Source: Micavibrio sp.
GTDB lineage: Bacteria; Pseudomonadota; Alphaproteobacteria; Micavibrionales; Micavibrionaceae
Reading direction: 5' to 3'
Length of the DNA: 64,000 nt
Assembly: GCA_012960155.1 (NCBI GenBank)
Contig: DUBU01000003.1
Coordinates: forward strand, 1-64,000
Shown here: piece by piece, positions 38,220 through 46,790 of the stretch
How the letters are laid out: each line of letters begins with the position of its first letter
Position numbering within the stretch: the stretch's first letter is position 1
Made by a program: the position numbers and the translations under genes
Notes under the pieces: model-generated
What the model saw: the letters and a program-made list of their open reading frames with translations, nothing else
The model's database searches: none
Told to the model about the DNA's origin: nothing

Positions 38220-40274
38220 ATGAACTCATCTTCAGATAGTCACGAAAAGAAGATTTCCAGCATAATCGAAGACTATAAAACGGCGAGCCGCGAACTCGAA
38301 GCGGCGCAAAAAAATAACGAATCCGGCGATAAAATTGAAAGCCTTTATAACAAAAAGGTCGAAGCGGCGCGTGCGCTCATTGCGCTGACCCCTGATGCAG
38401 CGGCCAGTGCTACGATCATGGAACATGGTATGTTCCGCTGCGAGCGTGCCTATAGTGATTACATCCATAGTGGTAATGAAAAAGACCGCAAATCTTATGA
38501 AGATTTGACGGCAAAAATTCTGCCTGAAATTATCGAGATTGCCGAAAAAGTCGAAGATGCTGCCGATGGCAAAGTCTACATGATTCTGGGTAAGCTGTAT
38601 TCAGGGTCTTATACCCTGCCTTATGATTATCGCCGCCCGTCAATGGCGCTGCATTATTTCCGCAAGGCTGCGGAATGCGGCAATCGCGCTGCTTCTATGG
38701 AAGTCGCGCTATATGCCTATCAATATGCGCGTTTTGATAAAGACAAAGATCATTATCTGAGATTTCTACGTCAGGCGGCGCGCCGCGGACATAGCCCTGC
38801 CATGCTGCGCTTAGGTTTGCACTACCTCCAAGGCGAGTACGTGAAGCAAAGTTACGATGAGGCGGTTGCTTTATTCAAAGACGGTTTATCTGCTGCCGAC
38901 AAGGACCCTGCGGGAATTGGTTTTGTTAAGGCCGAATTGAAATATCAAATCGGGCGCTGCCTATATTACGGGCTGGGCGTTAAAGAGAATAAAGATGCAG
39001 GTCTGTCACTGATCCGTGAGGCTGCCAACTTTGACCGTGATGCGGCGGACTTTGTCCGTAAATGGGAAAAAGGCCATCTGGAAACCTGCTGGAAACCTTT
39101 ATCCTTTCAGGATAGTCCGTTTTACCGCAACGCCGGTGAAACCAAGACAGAGAGTAAAGAAAATAGTGCCAAGACCAAGAGTGCAGCGCCTTCTTCTGAG
39201 GATAGCGGCTCCTTTAACCCGATGGGGATTTTTGCCAATAAAGAGCACAAAGCCAAAATCTTTGAAGATGACCCTAGCTCTATTTTCTCTGATCAGATGG
39301 CGGTCGAACAGTTTCTTGCTGATCAAGGCTTGCTTCATACCGAAGATCAGGATGTCGGTTTTACAGTTGCGAAAACCAACGAGCCTTTGCCTGATTTAAC
39401 CGATCAGGAAATTGAAGAGCTTCTGCAGCCTTTAGAACACATGATCGGCCTGCACCGTGTTAAGAAAGAAGTCCGCAATCTGGTGGCCCTTATGAAAGCG
39501 CGTAAGATGCGTGAAAATCAAGGTTTGCCATCGCCATCGATCAATATGCATAGCATCTTCATGGGTCCGCCAGGCACAGGTAAAACAACGGTTGCCCGCG
39601 TTTTAGGCGAGATACTGGCGCGTATGGGTTACCTTGCCAACGGCCATGTGATCGAAGTTGATCATACAGATTTGATTGGCGAATATGTCGGCCAGACAGG
39701 TCCGCGTACAGCCGCCAAAATCAAAGCGGCGATGGGTGGCATTCTGTTCATCGACGAAGCCTATATGCTAACCCATGACAATAATTTCGGTCCCGAGGCG
39801 ATCGCGACCATCTTGAAAAAGATGGAAGACTTCCGCGATGATTTTGTTGTAATTGCCGCAGGCTACACGAACGAAATGAAATCATTCTTGGCTGCTAATA
39901 GCGGCTTCCGTTCCCGTTTTGCCAATACGATTGAGTTTGATTCCTATAAAACCGAAGAGCTGGTCGAGATTTTTGCCGTTATGTGCGAAGACCAGTCCTA
40001 CAAACCGACCGACGAAGCGTTGGAGCGTGTCACACGTATTTTGAAACGTGAGAAACGTAACGCAAATATCGCTATCTCTAATGCGCGCGGCGTTCGTGAT
40101 TTACTGGAAAAAACGATCCGTAAACAAGCCATCCGTATTGCCCAAGGCGGCGCCGAAGATAAAGACGCGCTGATGGAAATTCGCGCTGAAGATATCTATG
40201 ACATTTCAGGGTCATCAGATTCTTCCAGCAATATCGTTTATCTGGGCGATGGCGATAAGGATGGCAAAAAGTAA
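38220..40274 (+). CDS. Sel1-repeat / CbbX-type AAA+ fusion protein
   Basis: The 684-residue protein begins with a charged coiled coil (1-60), has Sel1-like helical repeats (about 95-290, with LGKLYSGSYTLPYDYRRPSM and MLRLGLHYLQGEYVKQSYDE), a disordered acidic linker (about 300-400) and a CbxX/CfqX-type AAA+ domain. The P-loop GPPGTGKT is at 449-456 and the Walker B strand ILFIDEAY starts near 507. CbbX is known as a rubisco activase, but this organism shows no rubisco here. A remodelling ATPase with a Sel1 recruitment arm is the reasonable reading; the client is unknown. Confidence 0.85.
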   Translation: MNSSSDSHEKKISSIIEDYKTASRELEAAQKNNESGDKIESLYNKKVEAARALIALTPDAAASATIMEHGMFRCERAYSDYIHSGNEKDRKSYEDLTAKILPEIIEIAEKVEDAADGKVYMILGKLYSGSYTLPYDYRRPSMALHYFRKAAECGNRAASMEVALYAYQYARFDKDKDHYLRFLRQAARRGHSPAMLRLGLHYLQGEYVKQSYDEAVALFKDGLSAADKDPAGIGFVKAELKYQIGRCLYYGLGVKENKDAGLSLIREAANFDRDAADFVRKWEKGHLETCWKPLSFQDSPFYRNAGETKTESKENSAKTKSAAPSSEDSGSFNPMGIFANKEHKAKIFEDDPSSIFSDQMAVEQFLADQGLLHTEDQDVGFTVAKTNEPLPDLTDQEIEELLQPLEHMIGLHRVKKEVRNLVALMKARKMRENQGLPSPSINMHSIFMGPPGTGKTTVARVLGEILARMGYLANGHVIEVDHTDLIGEYVGQTGPRTAAKIKAAMGGILFIDEAYMLTHDNNFGPEAIATILKKMEDFRDDFVVIAAGYTNEMKSFLAANSGFRSRFANTIEFDSYKTEELVEIFAVMCEDQSYKPTDEALERVTRILKREKRNANIAISNARGVRDLLEKTIRKQAIRIAQGGAEDKDALMEIRAEDIYDISGSSDSSSNIVYLGDGDKDGKK

Positions 40275-40325
40275 TTTATGACTGACTACCTCCTCTAAGA
40301 CTATGACTAGATAACTCCAGCTACA

Positions 40326-40357
40326 AAAAAACCGCCGATCAATTTCGGCGGTTTTTT
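40326..40357 (+). terminator. bidirectional terminator
   Basis: A 13-bp stem (AAAAAACCGCCGA with TCGGCGGTTTTTT) around a 6-nt loop lies between the convergent Sel1-CbbX and FadL-type genes. Confidence 0.9.
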
Positions 40358-40375
40358 AATTCTATGACGGACGCC

Positions 40376-41674
40376 TTAGAACTTGTAGTTCAGGGCCACC
40401 GCACCGATCAGAACGCTTGGGCTTTCTGTACGAGCAGACACTGTCGTTGTGTTTGTCGTACCGGCACCGCGCTGCAAATTGATATCTTCTTCTTCAATGA
40501 AGATGTATGTTGCGGCTAAATCGAGTGAAAAACGATCATTGATGTCATATGTCGCACCAGTTGAGATCCAGTGACGGTCACCATCAGGCGTCAATGTTGT
40601 TCTATACTCATCCGTTGTCGGTGTTTGGTCGAATTGGTAACCGGCGCGCAGCACCCAGTCATCATTCAATGTGTATTCACCACCAACCGCGATTGCGAAT
40701 GTATTATCGTAATCCTGCAAAACAGGCGATAGAGCCGTACCATTTGCCAATACAGGCTGGATCTGGTCAAAGCTACTCCAACCGAACCATGTCCCTTGCA
40801 GCAAACCTGTCCAACGATCGTTGAATTCATGTGTTACACCAAGTGTTGCAATATCAGGAAGCTCAAGCTCGGCTGTACCGCGCGCATTCACCTGACCTTG
40901 CAAGTAAATCTGGCCTTCTAGATTTTGCTGCACGTTACTGCGGTAGTTCGCACCGAATACAGTGCCATCCCATGGCTCGTACATTACGCCAACGTCAAAG
41001 CCCATGCCCCAGTCATTTCCTTTCAGAACGCTGTCTAGCTCGGCCACTGTGTTCAATGCAACTTGCGCAGGTGCGCTTCTTTTCAGGTCAGCATGGGCAT
41101 ATTCGATGATCATAGAGGCACCGATCGAGAAACGATCATTTGGCGCATATGAGATGCTTGGCAAAAAGTCGATGGTTTGCAGATCTGATTCTGTTGAATC
41201 GAAACGGGCGAAGTAATCGTCATGGTATTTAGATCCCAGACCGAATGGCGCCGCGACACCTAGACCCAGCCACAATTTTTTGTCTTCTGTGATTGGTGCT
41301 ACGATGTGCAAGTTCGGCACAGGCGATAGAGAACCAGGGTTACCGCCGTTATCTGTACCGATCGGGCCGCTACCGGGTGCAAATGCGTTCGCACCGTTTA
41401 GGGCAGTACCTGTGTCTTTTAACTCAAGTTCAGGGTACAGGAAGTTTACACCAATATTGACCTGTGCTGAATCCAGACGAGAAATACCCGCCGGGTTGAA
41501 ATACAGGATACTCGCGTCACGCGGTGTTGAGACCTGACCCGCGAAGGCGGCACCCAAACCTGATACGGATTGTTCCTGAATGTAGAAGCCCGCGGCGTCT
41601 GCCGTCTGGCTAAATGTTAGAAGACCGCATAAAGCGGCTGAGCAAGTCAGTAAACGCAATGATAGGTTTTTCAT
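40376..41674 (-). CDS. FadL/TodX-family outer membrane transporter
   Basis: The 432-residue protein has a signal peptide (cleavage after TADA), then the FadL hatch start AGFYIQEQSVSGLGAAFAG with the family's conserved glycines. Long alternating beta strands follow (for example LYPELELKD and WISTGATYDINDRFSLDL), and the chain ends in an aromatic residue (NYKF) for BAM insertion. FadL proteins carry long-chain fatty acids or other hydrophobics across the outer membrane. It is convergent with the Sel1-CbbX gene and upstream of nothing else in its own direction. Confidence 0.9.
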   Translation of the reverse strand: MKNLSLRLLTCSAALCGLLTFSQTADAAGFYIQEQSVSGLGAAFAGQVSTPRDASILYFNPAGISRLDSAQVNIGVNFLYPELELKDTGTALNGANAFAPGSGPIGTDNGGNPGSLSPVPNLHIVAPITEDKKLWLGLGVAAPFGLGSKYHDDYFARFDSTESDLQTIDFLPSISYAPNDRFSIGASMIIEYAHADLKRSAPAQVALNTVAELDSVLKGNDWGMGFDVGVMYEPWDGTVFGANYRSNVQQNLEGQIYLQGQVNARGTAELELPDIATLGVTHEFNDRWTGLLQGTWFGWSSFDQIQPVLANGTALSPVLQDYDNTFAIAVGGEYTLNDDWVLRAGYQFDQTPTTDEYRTTLTPDGDRHWISTGATYDINDRFSLDLAATYIFIEEEDINLQRGAGTTNTTTVSARTESPSVLIGAVALNYKF

Positions 41675-41751
41675 GATTATTATCCCCGTTAGATATTTCC
41701 TTTATCCAACGGTCATCATAGCTTTTATTGAGCTTCATGAATAGTGCAAGC

Positions 41752-41772
41752 CTATGCTGCAGCACAGCATAG
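41752..41772. repeat. short inverted repeat between SCO1 and fadL-type gene
   Basis: CTATGCTG and CAGCATAG form perfect 8-bp arms with a 5-nt loop. There is no U-tract on the minus strand, so it is more likely an operator or mRNA structure than a terminator. It lies in the gap after the SCO1 gene and upstream of the FadL-type gene. Confidence 0.4.
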
Positions 41773-41782
41773 ATTGCGAATT

Positions 41783-42415
41783 TTAGCTATGGCTTAATGC
41801 ACTTTTGATATCACGGACGATTTCAGCAGGGCTATCCGTGCTGGAGAACAATGAGATCAGGTCATCATTAGGGCCCATCAAAAAGATGAAAGATGAATGA
41901 TTCATGCTGTATCCGTCTGGGGCGCTTTCATCATCCATACGCGCGGCATAAACTTTATATTGCTTCTCAACGGCATCGATGTCTTCTTCAGACCCTGTCA
42001 GGCCGATAAAACTATCGTGATAGCTTTTTAAATACACCTGCATGACTTCGGGGGTATCACGGGCCGGATCAATGGTAATGAAAACAGGCTGAATTTTTGC
42101 AGCGTCTTTTGTTTCGAGCGCTTCCATTGTCTGCGTCATCTTTTGCAAGCCCGCAGGACATACATCAGGACAGTATGTGAAACCGAAAAAGACCAGCTTG
42201 TATTTATCAATATCGCTACTGGACAGTGTATTACCGTTTTGATCTGTCAGTGTGAAGCTACCGCCGATATCAGCGCCGCCTGCCACGCCAGCCGCAGGTT
42301 CAAGGGATGCCAGGCTGCCTGCCTGATCGTTCTGGGCATTAACCCAAGTATAAGCTGTTCCCAGCCCCATACCGAGTAGACAAAGTAGTGCAATCGTAAG
42401 AAATCTGCCGCCCAT
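41783..42415 (-). CDS. SCO1/SenC copper chaperone-like protein
   Basis: SCO1-type proteins deliver copper to the CuA site of cytochrome oxidase or act as thioredoxin-like redox proteins. A single N-terminal membrane segment anchors a thioredoxin-fold domain with the copper motif YCPDVCP (C82 and C86) and the distal histidine in MNHSS (H173). All ligands are present. I chose ATG 42415 because AAGGGG lies six bases upstream; a TTG at 42433 is the alternative. The length (210 residues) is normal. Confidence 0.93.
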   Translation of the reverse strand: MGGRFLTIALLCLLGMGLGTAYTWVNAQNDQAGSLASLEPAAGVAGGADIGGSFTLTDQNGNTLSSSDIDKYKLVFFGFTYCPDVCPAGLQKMTQTMEALETKDAAKIQPVFITIDPARDTPEVMQVYLKSYHDSFIGLTGSEEDIDAVEKQYKVYAARMDDESAPDGYSMNHSSFIFLMGPNDDLISLFSSTDSPAEIVRDIKSALSHS

Positions 42416-42490
42416 AACGCGCCCCTTTTTCAAATATCAAGAATAAGGGTTATATAGCACCTAAGACAGCAGGTTTCAAATTTATATGAC

Positions 42491-43177
42491 TTAAACGGGC
42501 GCTAAAGCAGCTTGCTGCGCAGTGCCAGCAGATTTCATACCAGCCTGCACTTTTTCCAGCAATTTGCCGGCATAATCCATGGAGGCTGTCCACACGCATT
42601 CATGCTCGTATCTGCTCATATCCGGTAGTTCGTCCTCAAACCAATTCCACGAATGTTCTTCGTCAGAGCTATACTCCTCAAGACCACCCAGAATGGTACT
42701 TTTCGCAGTTTCCAGACCCAAAGTGTACATCGCCTGATCATCAAGAGTGCCGATATAGTCAAGGGCTTGTCCGACCTCGAACTGGCCTGCAATATCGTCG
42801 GATCTGCCAATATATTCATAATAGCTATCTGCAACAGCACCTTCCCCTAGGGCGAATGTACTCAATACATAGTCTTTGGCGGCCTCACGCAATGATGGTG
42901 CCTGCTCCGCGCTTGCCTTGGTATAAGATAGACTTAGTCGCCATTTACCGCCTGCGGGCTCAATTTCCGAGATATTGACGGCTTTGTCTACATCGCCTAC
43001 GGCTGCCCGCAGCTGCGCTATGCCTTCATCGACACCACGTCTGAACTCTTCGTTATTAGCTAGAAAACGTCCGACAGCATATTCTTCACGGCGGCTTATT
43101 TTATTAAACGCTTCGCTATAGCCTTGGTTACGGCCTGATGCTCTGCCTGTCGGCACTAAAATAGGAACAAAACTCAT
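42491..43177 (-). CDS. unknown acidic protein
   Basis: I do not recognise this 228-residue protein. It has no signal peptide or membrane segment, and is acidic, with tryptophan- and tyrosine-rich segments (SWNWFEDELPDMSRYEHE, YYEYIG). The start ATG 43177 has a good AAGGAGAG ribosome site. It follows SCO1's upstream region and precedes none in the same orientation, so it is probably monocistronic. Confidence 0.65.
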   Translation of the reverse strand: MSFVPILVPTGRASGRNQGYSEAFNKISRREEYAVGRFLANNEEFRRGVDEGIAQLRAAVGDVDKAVNISEIEPAGGKWRLSLSYTKASAEQAPSLREAAKDYVLSTFALGEGAVADSYYEYIGRSDDIAGQFEVGQALDYIGTLDDQAMYTLGLETAKSTILGGLEEYSSDEEHSWNWFEDELPDMSRYEHECVWTASMDYAGKLLEKVQAGMKSAGTAQQAALAPV

Positions 43178-43275
43178 ACACACTCTCCTTTTTCTATTAC
43201 CTGTTAGAGGTAAAACAAAAAGAAGTTATGTAAAACTACTATATTATAAGCGATCTGTCAAATGCCATTTGCCCA

Positions 43276-43306
43276 AATAAAAATCGGGCCTCTGACGAAG
43301 CCCGAT
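43276..43306 (-). terminator. terminator of the phoH gene
   Basis: ATCGGGC (43283-43289) pairs with GCCCGAT (43300-43306) around a 10-nt loop. On the minus strand it is followed by a run of uridines, 23 bases after the phoH stop. Confidence 0.75.
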
Positions 43307-43328
43307 CTTTGTAGCGGGGGTATTCGGT

Positions 43329-44087
43329 TTACAGGACGTCGAGCATTTCGGCGACCAGCGGGTGTCTTACGATATCACCTGATTTCAGTCTGACGACCGC
43401 GATGTTGGAAACAGCTTCGAGCTTATTCGCGATATCAGCCAAACCTGACATACCTTCGAGCAAGTCAGACTGCGCAGGGTCACCAGTGACCACCATTGTG
43501 GAGTGCCATCCCAAACGTGACAGCAACATTTTCAGCTGCACATAGGTACAGTTCTGCGCCTCATCAATCACCACGAAGGCGTTGTTCAACGTTCTACCAC
43601 GCATGAACCCGACAGGGGCGATTTCAATTGTGCCATCATCCATATATTGGCGCACTTTCTTACCGCCGAGGCGATCACCAAGCGCATCATATAGAGGGCG
43701 TAAGTAAGGTGCCATTTTCTCATGCATATCGCCCGGCAAGTAACCGAGGCTCTCGCCAGCTTCCATGGCAGGACGGGACAGGATGATCCGCTCTACTTCG
43801 CCTTTTTCCAAGGCGTCGACCGCGGCTGAAATGGCAAGGTAGGTTTTACCCGTACCGGCAGGGCCCATAGCGAGTGTTAGATTCTTTTCGGCAATTTGCT
43901 TCATCAGCAGCTCTTGCCCTTCTGATCTGGGCTTTACCTTTTTGATGAATTTCTTATCACGGCGCCCATCTATTTCCTCATCCAGCGGATGCCAGCTCAT
44001 ATCATCAAAGACGCTGTGAACAACGTTGCCCTTGGCGCTTTGTTCGTGCGGCGTGTTGCGTTTTTTAATGCGTTTTTTCTGTGACAT
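43329..44087 (-). CDS. phoH: PhoH-family ATPase
   Basis: PhoH-like proteins are RNA-associated ATPases of unclear exact role (often beside ybeY). The 252-residue protein has a basic N-terminus (QKKRIKKRNTPHE), a P-loop GPAGTGKTYLA, RPAMEAGESLGYLPGD, VIDEAQNCT (Walker B) and VTGDPAQSDL. It is the short form with no RNA-binding KH domain, in contrast to PhoL/YbeZ context. A possible attenuator sits 50 bases upstream of the start (44139-44164). Confidence 0.85.
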   Translation of the reverse strand: MSQKKRIKKRNTPHEQSAKGNVVHSVFDDMSWHPLDEEIDGRRDKKFIKKVKPRSEGQELLMKQIAEKNLTLAMGPAGTGKTYLAISAAVDALEKGEVERIILSRPAMEAGESLGYLPGDMHEKMAPYLRPLYDALGDRLGGKKVRQYMDDGTIEIAPVGFMRGRTLNNAFVVIDEAQNCTYVQLKMLLSRLGWHSTMVVTGDPAQSDLLEGMSGLADIANKLEAVSNIAVVRLKSGDIVRHPLVAEMLDVL

Positions 44088-44138
44088 GGTCAGACTCCTT
44101 CATTGAGGGGTGGGTTGAACAAAAAGAGGAAAAAAGTC

Positions 44139-44164
44139 AAAAAAAACCGCGCTAAAAGGCGCGG
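44139..44164 (-). terminator. terminator-like hairpin in the phoH leader
   Basis: CCGCGC (44147-44152) and GCGCGG (44159-44164) form a perfect stem with a 6-nt loop. On the minus strand it is followed by eight uridines. No minus-strand gene lies upstream, and phoH begins about 50 bases downstream, so it is either an attenuator in the phoH leader or the end of an unannotated small RNA. In the rest of the 327-bp gap 44088-44414 I see only the palindrome at 44286, a hairpin at 44394 and a weak TTGACT box (44364-44369). Confidence 0.6.
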
Positions 44165-44285
44165 CGGTAAAGAGAGAGAAAGCAGGAAAACATCCATACG
44201 CGATACTGCGTCTATTGGTCTTCCCGTTGTGGTAAATATTTTTAATCTTGGCAAGTCGTGCAAGGAGAACCCTTTGCTAGAGAAT

Positions 44286-44301
44286 TACTATGATCATAGT
44301 A
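44286..44301. promoter_or_regulatory. 16-bp perfect palindrome
   Basis: TACTATGATCATAGTA is a perfect palindrome in the gap between divergent phoH and the AAA+ gene. It holds a TATGAT box on both strands. TTTGCTA...TAGCAAA arms lie around it. It is a candidate operator. Confidence 0.45.
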
Positions 44302-44393
44302 GCAAATTTTCCATGCCCCGCATAGGGGGATTTATATTTTATACATTACTGGCCTTCAAAAAATTGACTTCGGTTATGAAAATATTGTAGAGC

Positions 44394-44411
44394 TTTTCTC
44401 TCGGGAGAAAA
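44394..44411 (+). promoter_or_regulatory. hairpin covering the ribosome binding site of the AAA+ gene
   Basis: TTTTCTC (44394-44400), loop TCGG, GAGAAAA (44405-44411) form a perfect 7-bp stem. The GGGAG ribosome site for ATG 44415 lies in the loop and 3' arm, so translation could be controlled by melting this weak, mostly A-U stem. Confidence 0.45.
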
Positions 44412-44414
44412 CGT

Positions 44415-45668
44415 ATGTTAATAATGATTACGGCACGGATTAGCACGAAAGAACAGCTAGACGAACTACACGCAATTATCACCAAGCACCCCAAAATATC
44501 TGACTGGTATCGCCATATGGGTAACCAGTGGATTGTAGAGTTCGACGATAAATCGTTATCAACTCTCAATAACTATCTCGGAGCAGCCTTTGAAGACGGT
44601 AAACGGCCTACTATGTTGGTGAATACGCTTCACCATTACAATGGCTGGCACAGTCAAGAATTCTGGAATTTTATACAAAAACACAAAGCCCTGCCGGAAC
44701 CCGAGGCCAAACAAGGCGCAGGTAAAGCCAAAGCAAAGCCCGACGACGAATATGCATTAAACCCAAAAGATTATGAGGTAACAGACGCACTTACCCTGGA
44801 AGACCTTGATCTTGATGAAGTAACATCAGAAACAGTGAACCGCTATTTTCAGCGCATGGCATTTTTCCGTCAAGCCGAGGCGCAAGGCATTACACTGCCT
44901 GAGAATCACCAAAATCTGATTATTAGCGGCAAGACCGGTGTTGGCAAATCGACACTGGCAAAAGCCATTGGGTTAGCTTTTGCTGCACAAGATGGCACCC
45001 GTAAAGTCCCTGTGTATTTTGTAAAGCCTGCCCATATCATCGGACGTTTCCGCGGCCATACGCAAAAAAATATGCAAGCACTTCTGGATATGGCCGAAAA
45101 AGGTATCATCATCTTTGATGAGCTGGATACATTGCTGGATATTGATTCCGACGACAAAAATGCTTTGAACGTATTGAATACGCATTTAGGTGATAAGCCT
45201 AACGAACCCCACGTGATAACAACAATTTATGGACATAACCGCGCACGGTTCTTAAGTTTCAACACGGGTATGCAATCCCGTTTTCCAACTACAATCAACG
45301 TGCCTGAGCAGGGTTCAGGCAAACTCAGTCAGATTTTTGAATCTGCTGTCAAAAACACGGGCATGGCCTATGACCCTGCCATCGTTGCCGAAGTTGAAAA
45401 TCTGGTACAGCAAATTCGTACGGCGCAGCGCGGCAATTTCGGTCATATTCGCGAGATAGATAATATCCTGGGTGCGGTCATAACTAATATGGCGGCTCGC
45501 CATGCAGCTAATCCGGATGACTTTGCTTTCGAAGTGACGCTAGCCGATATTCCCGTACGCGATCGTCAAACCGGTGAATTAGTGCAGCGGCCTATTCGTT
45601 TAAGCGAACCTAAAATTGAGACATCGCCGTCTGGTGTCGTATCCTTCCCTAATCTTAAAAAGGACTAA
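44415..45668 (+). CDS. stand-alone AAA+ ATPase of unknown role
   Basis: The 417-residue protein has a unique N-terminal region (about 1-95) and an acidic/basic linker (95-130). A single AAA+ domain follows: Walker A SGKTGVGKST near 171-180, Walker B IIIFDELDTL, then sensor-like YGHNRARF and an arginine in QSRFPTTI. Substrate is unknown; I would compare it with CbbX-like or SpoVK-like ATPases. It heads a tight set: the next gene starts three bases after its stop. The ribosome site is inside a hairpin. Confidence 0.75.
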   Translation: MLIMITARISTKEQLDELHAIITKHPKISDWYRHMGNQWIVEFDDKSLSTLNNYLGAAFEDGKRPTMLVNTLHHYNGWHSQEFWNFIQKHKALPEPEAKQGAGKAKAKPDDEYALNPKDYEVTDALTLEDLDLDEVTSETVNRYFQRMAFFRQAEAQGITLPENHQNLIISGKTGVGKSTLAKAIGLAFAAQDGTRKVPVYFVKPAHIIGRFRGHTQKNMQALLDMAEKGIIIFDELDTLLDIDSDDKNALNVLNTHLGDKPNEPHVITTIYGHNRARFLSFNTGMQSRFPTTINVPEQGSGKLSQIFESAVKNTGMAYDPAIVAEVENLVQQIRTAQRGNFGHIREIDNILGAVITNMAARHAANPDDFAFEVTLADIPVRDRQTGELVQRPIRLSEPKIETSPSGVVSFPNLKKD

Positions 45669-45671
45669 GTC

Positions 45672-46448
45672 ATGCGTATTATTTTAGGCCGTCACGGGCA
45701 ATCCGAAGGTAATATTAGCGAACCGTTTTACGCTAAGAAGGGTGACCCGCATATCGAACTGACCCGCGAAGGCTGGGAACAGGTCATTGGCTCAGGACGC
45801 TTTTTAGACGGTTATTTACGAGAGCATAAGATTGATCCGCCCAAGCGCATATGGGTCAGCCCGTTTATGCGCACACGTCAAACGCTCCGCGGTATGATCG
45901 AAGGGTTCAGTCGTGCGGGATATTACATTCGCGCCGCGCATACCGATATCCGCGAGCACTTCCTTTTGGCTGAGCAAACTTTCGGCATTCTTCCTTATAT
46001 GAAATACAGCAAAGGCATCGCCAGACGTGCGTTCAGCAAGCTGTTCAGTGATTTTTCAGCAGCTGCATATAAACACAACCCATTTATGTCGGTCACACCA
46101 CTCGGTGAATCGCCGATGGATTTGTTCAAGCGTATTGACGGCTTTGTCGGGCGTTTGTTGGACGAGGAAAAAGAACAAGGCATTGATAATGTTTTGATCG
46201 TGGCTCATGGCGCGACTATCAAAGCCTTCATGATCCGTCTTTTTGATCTGCCAATGGATGCCTGGAAAAAGCTGGATACCCCCGGCAATGGCGATCTATA
46301 TATGCTGGATGATGAAAGCGGCAGCTGGCGCGTGACCCGCATTTATGACGGTGAGAAAGGCGTTCCTGTCAACGAGAACCCGATCAAGGATCTATCCAGC
46401 AAAGTTGATTTAAAAGATCTGCCGGCCCTGCCCCCGCGTTATCGATAA
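45672..46448 (+). CDS. histidine phosphatase family protein
   Basis: The 258-residue protein has the RHGQSEGN motif at the start (LGRHGQSEGN), the TRTRQT-like FMRTRQTLRG, and the second histidine in IVAHGATIKAFM. It is a phosphoglycerate-mutase-fold phosphatase of unknown substrate. The start comes three bases after the AAA+ stop and a further small gene follows after eight bases, so the three are one operon. Nothing in the window identifies the substrate. Confidence 0.85.
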   Translation: MRIILGRHGQSEGNISEPFYAKKGDPHIELTREGWEQVIGSGRFLDGYLREHKIDPPKRIWVSPFMRTRQTLRGMIEGFSRAGYYIRAAHTDIREHFLLAEQTFGILPYMKYSKGIARRAFSKLFSDFSAAAYKHNPFMSVTPLGESPMDLFKRIDGFVGRLLDEEKEQGIDNVLIVAHGATIKAFMIRLFDLPMDAWKKLDTPGNGDLYMLDDESGSWRVTRIYDGEKGVPVNENPIKDLSSKVDLKDLPALPPRYR

Positions 46449-46456
46449 GGTGTATC

Positions 46457-46789
46457 ATGGATAAAGAACAGCTCAGCCGTCATATTTTCGAAACTGTCAG
46501 AACGTTACAGCCCGTGCGCAGCATAGTGGTTGCCCGCAACCTGCGCGAGAAGTTCAAATTGGCCAGTTCTGATCAGGATGTATCAGATGCGCAGGTGCTA
46601 TCCTGTATGAACCGTATGGAAGCGCAAGGCTTGCTGCATAAAGAAAGCCGCGAGATTACAGATAGTCGCCGCACAAAACGGAATACAACAGAAGTTGTAT
46701 ATTCTATACGCAGTGGCGGTGGTAAGAAACAAGATGAGGGCAGCCAGACAAGCGCGGCTGTAAACCTTGGCGGCTTTAAACCTGCTTGA
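46457..46789 (+). CDS. small protein, possible winged-helix fold
   Basis: This 110-residue protein has two helices and a recognition-helix-like segment (VRSIVVARNLREKF, then VLSCMNRMEAQGLLHKESRE), giving a plausible winged-helix pattern of about 75 residues. A basic, disordered tail follows (IRSGGGKKQDEG). I do not recognise a family. It ends one base before the convergent lipoprotein gene's stop. Its place at the end of the AAA+/phosphatase operon suggests a regulatory or adaptor role, which is inference. Confidence 0.55.
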   Translation: MDKEQLSRHIFETVRTLQPVRSIVVARNLREKFKLASSDQDVSDAQVLSCMNRMEAQGLLHKESREITDSRRTKRNTTEVVYSIRSGGGKKQDEGSQTSAAVNLGGFKPA

Positions 46790-46790
46790 A

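Noticed and set aside
44103-44390. 95-codon open frame rich in lysine and arginine
   Set aside because: It overlaps the phoH leader hairpin and the palindrome and looks like a translation of A-rich non-coding sequence.
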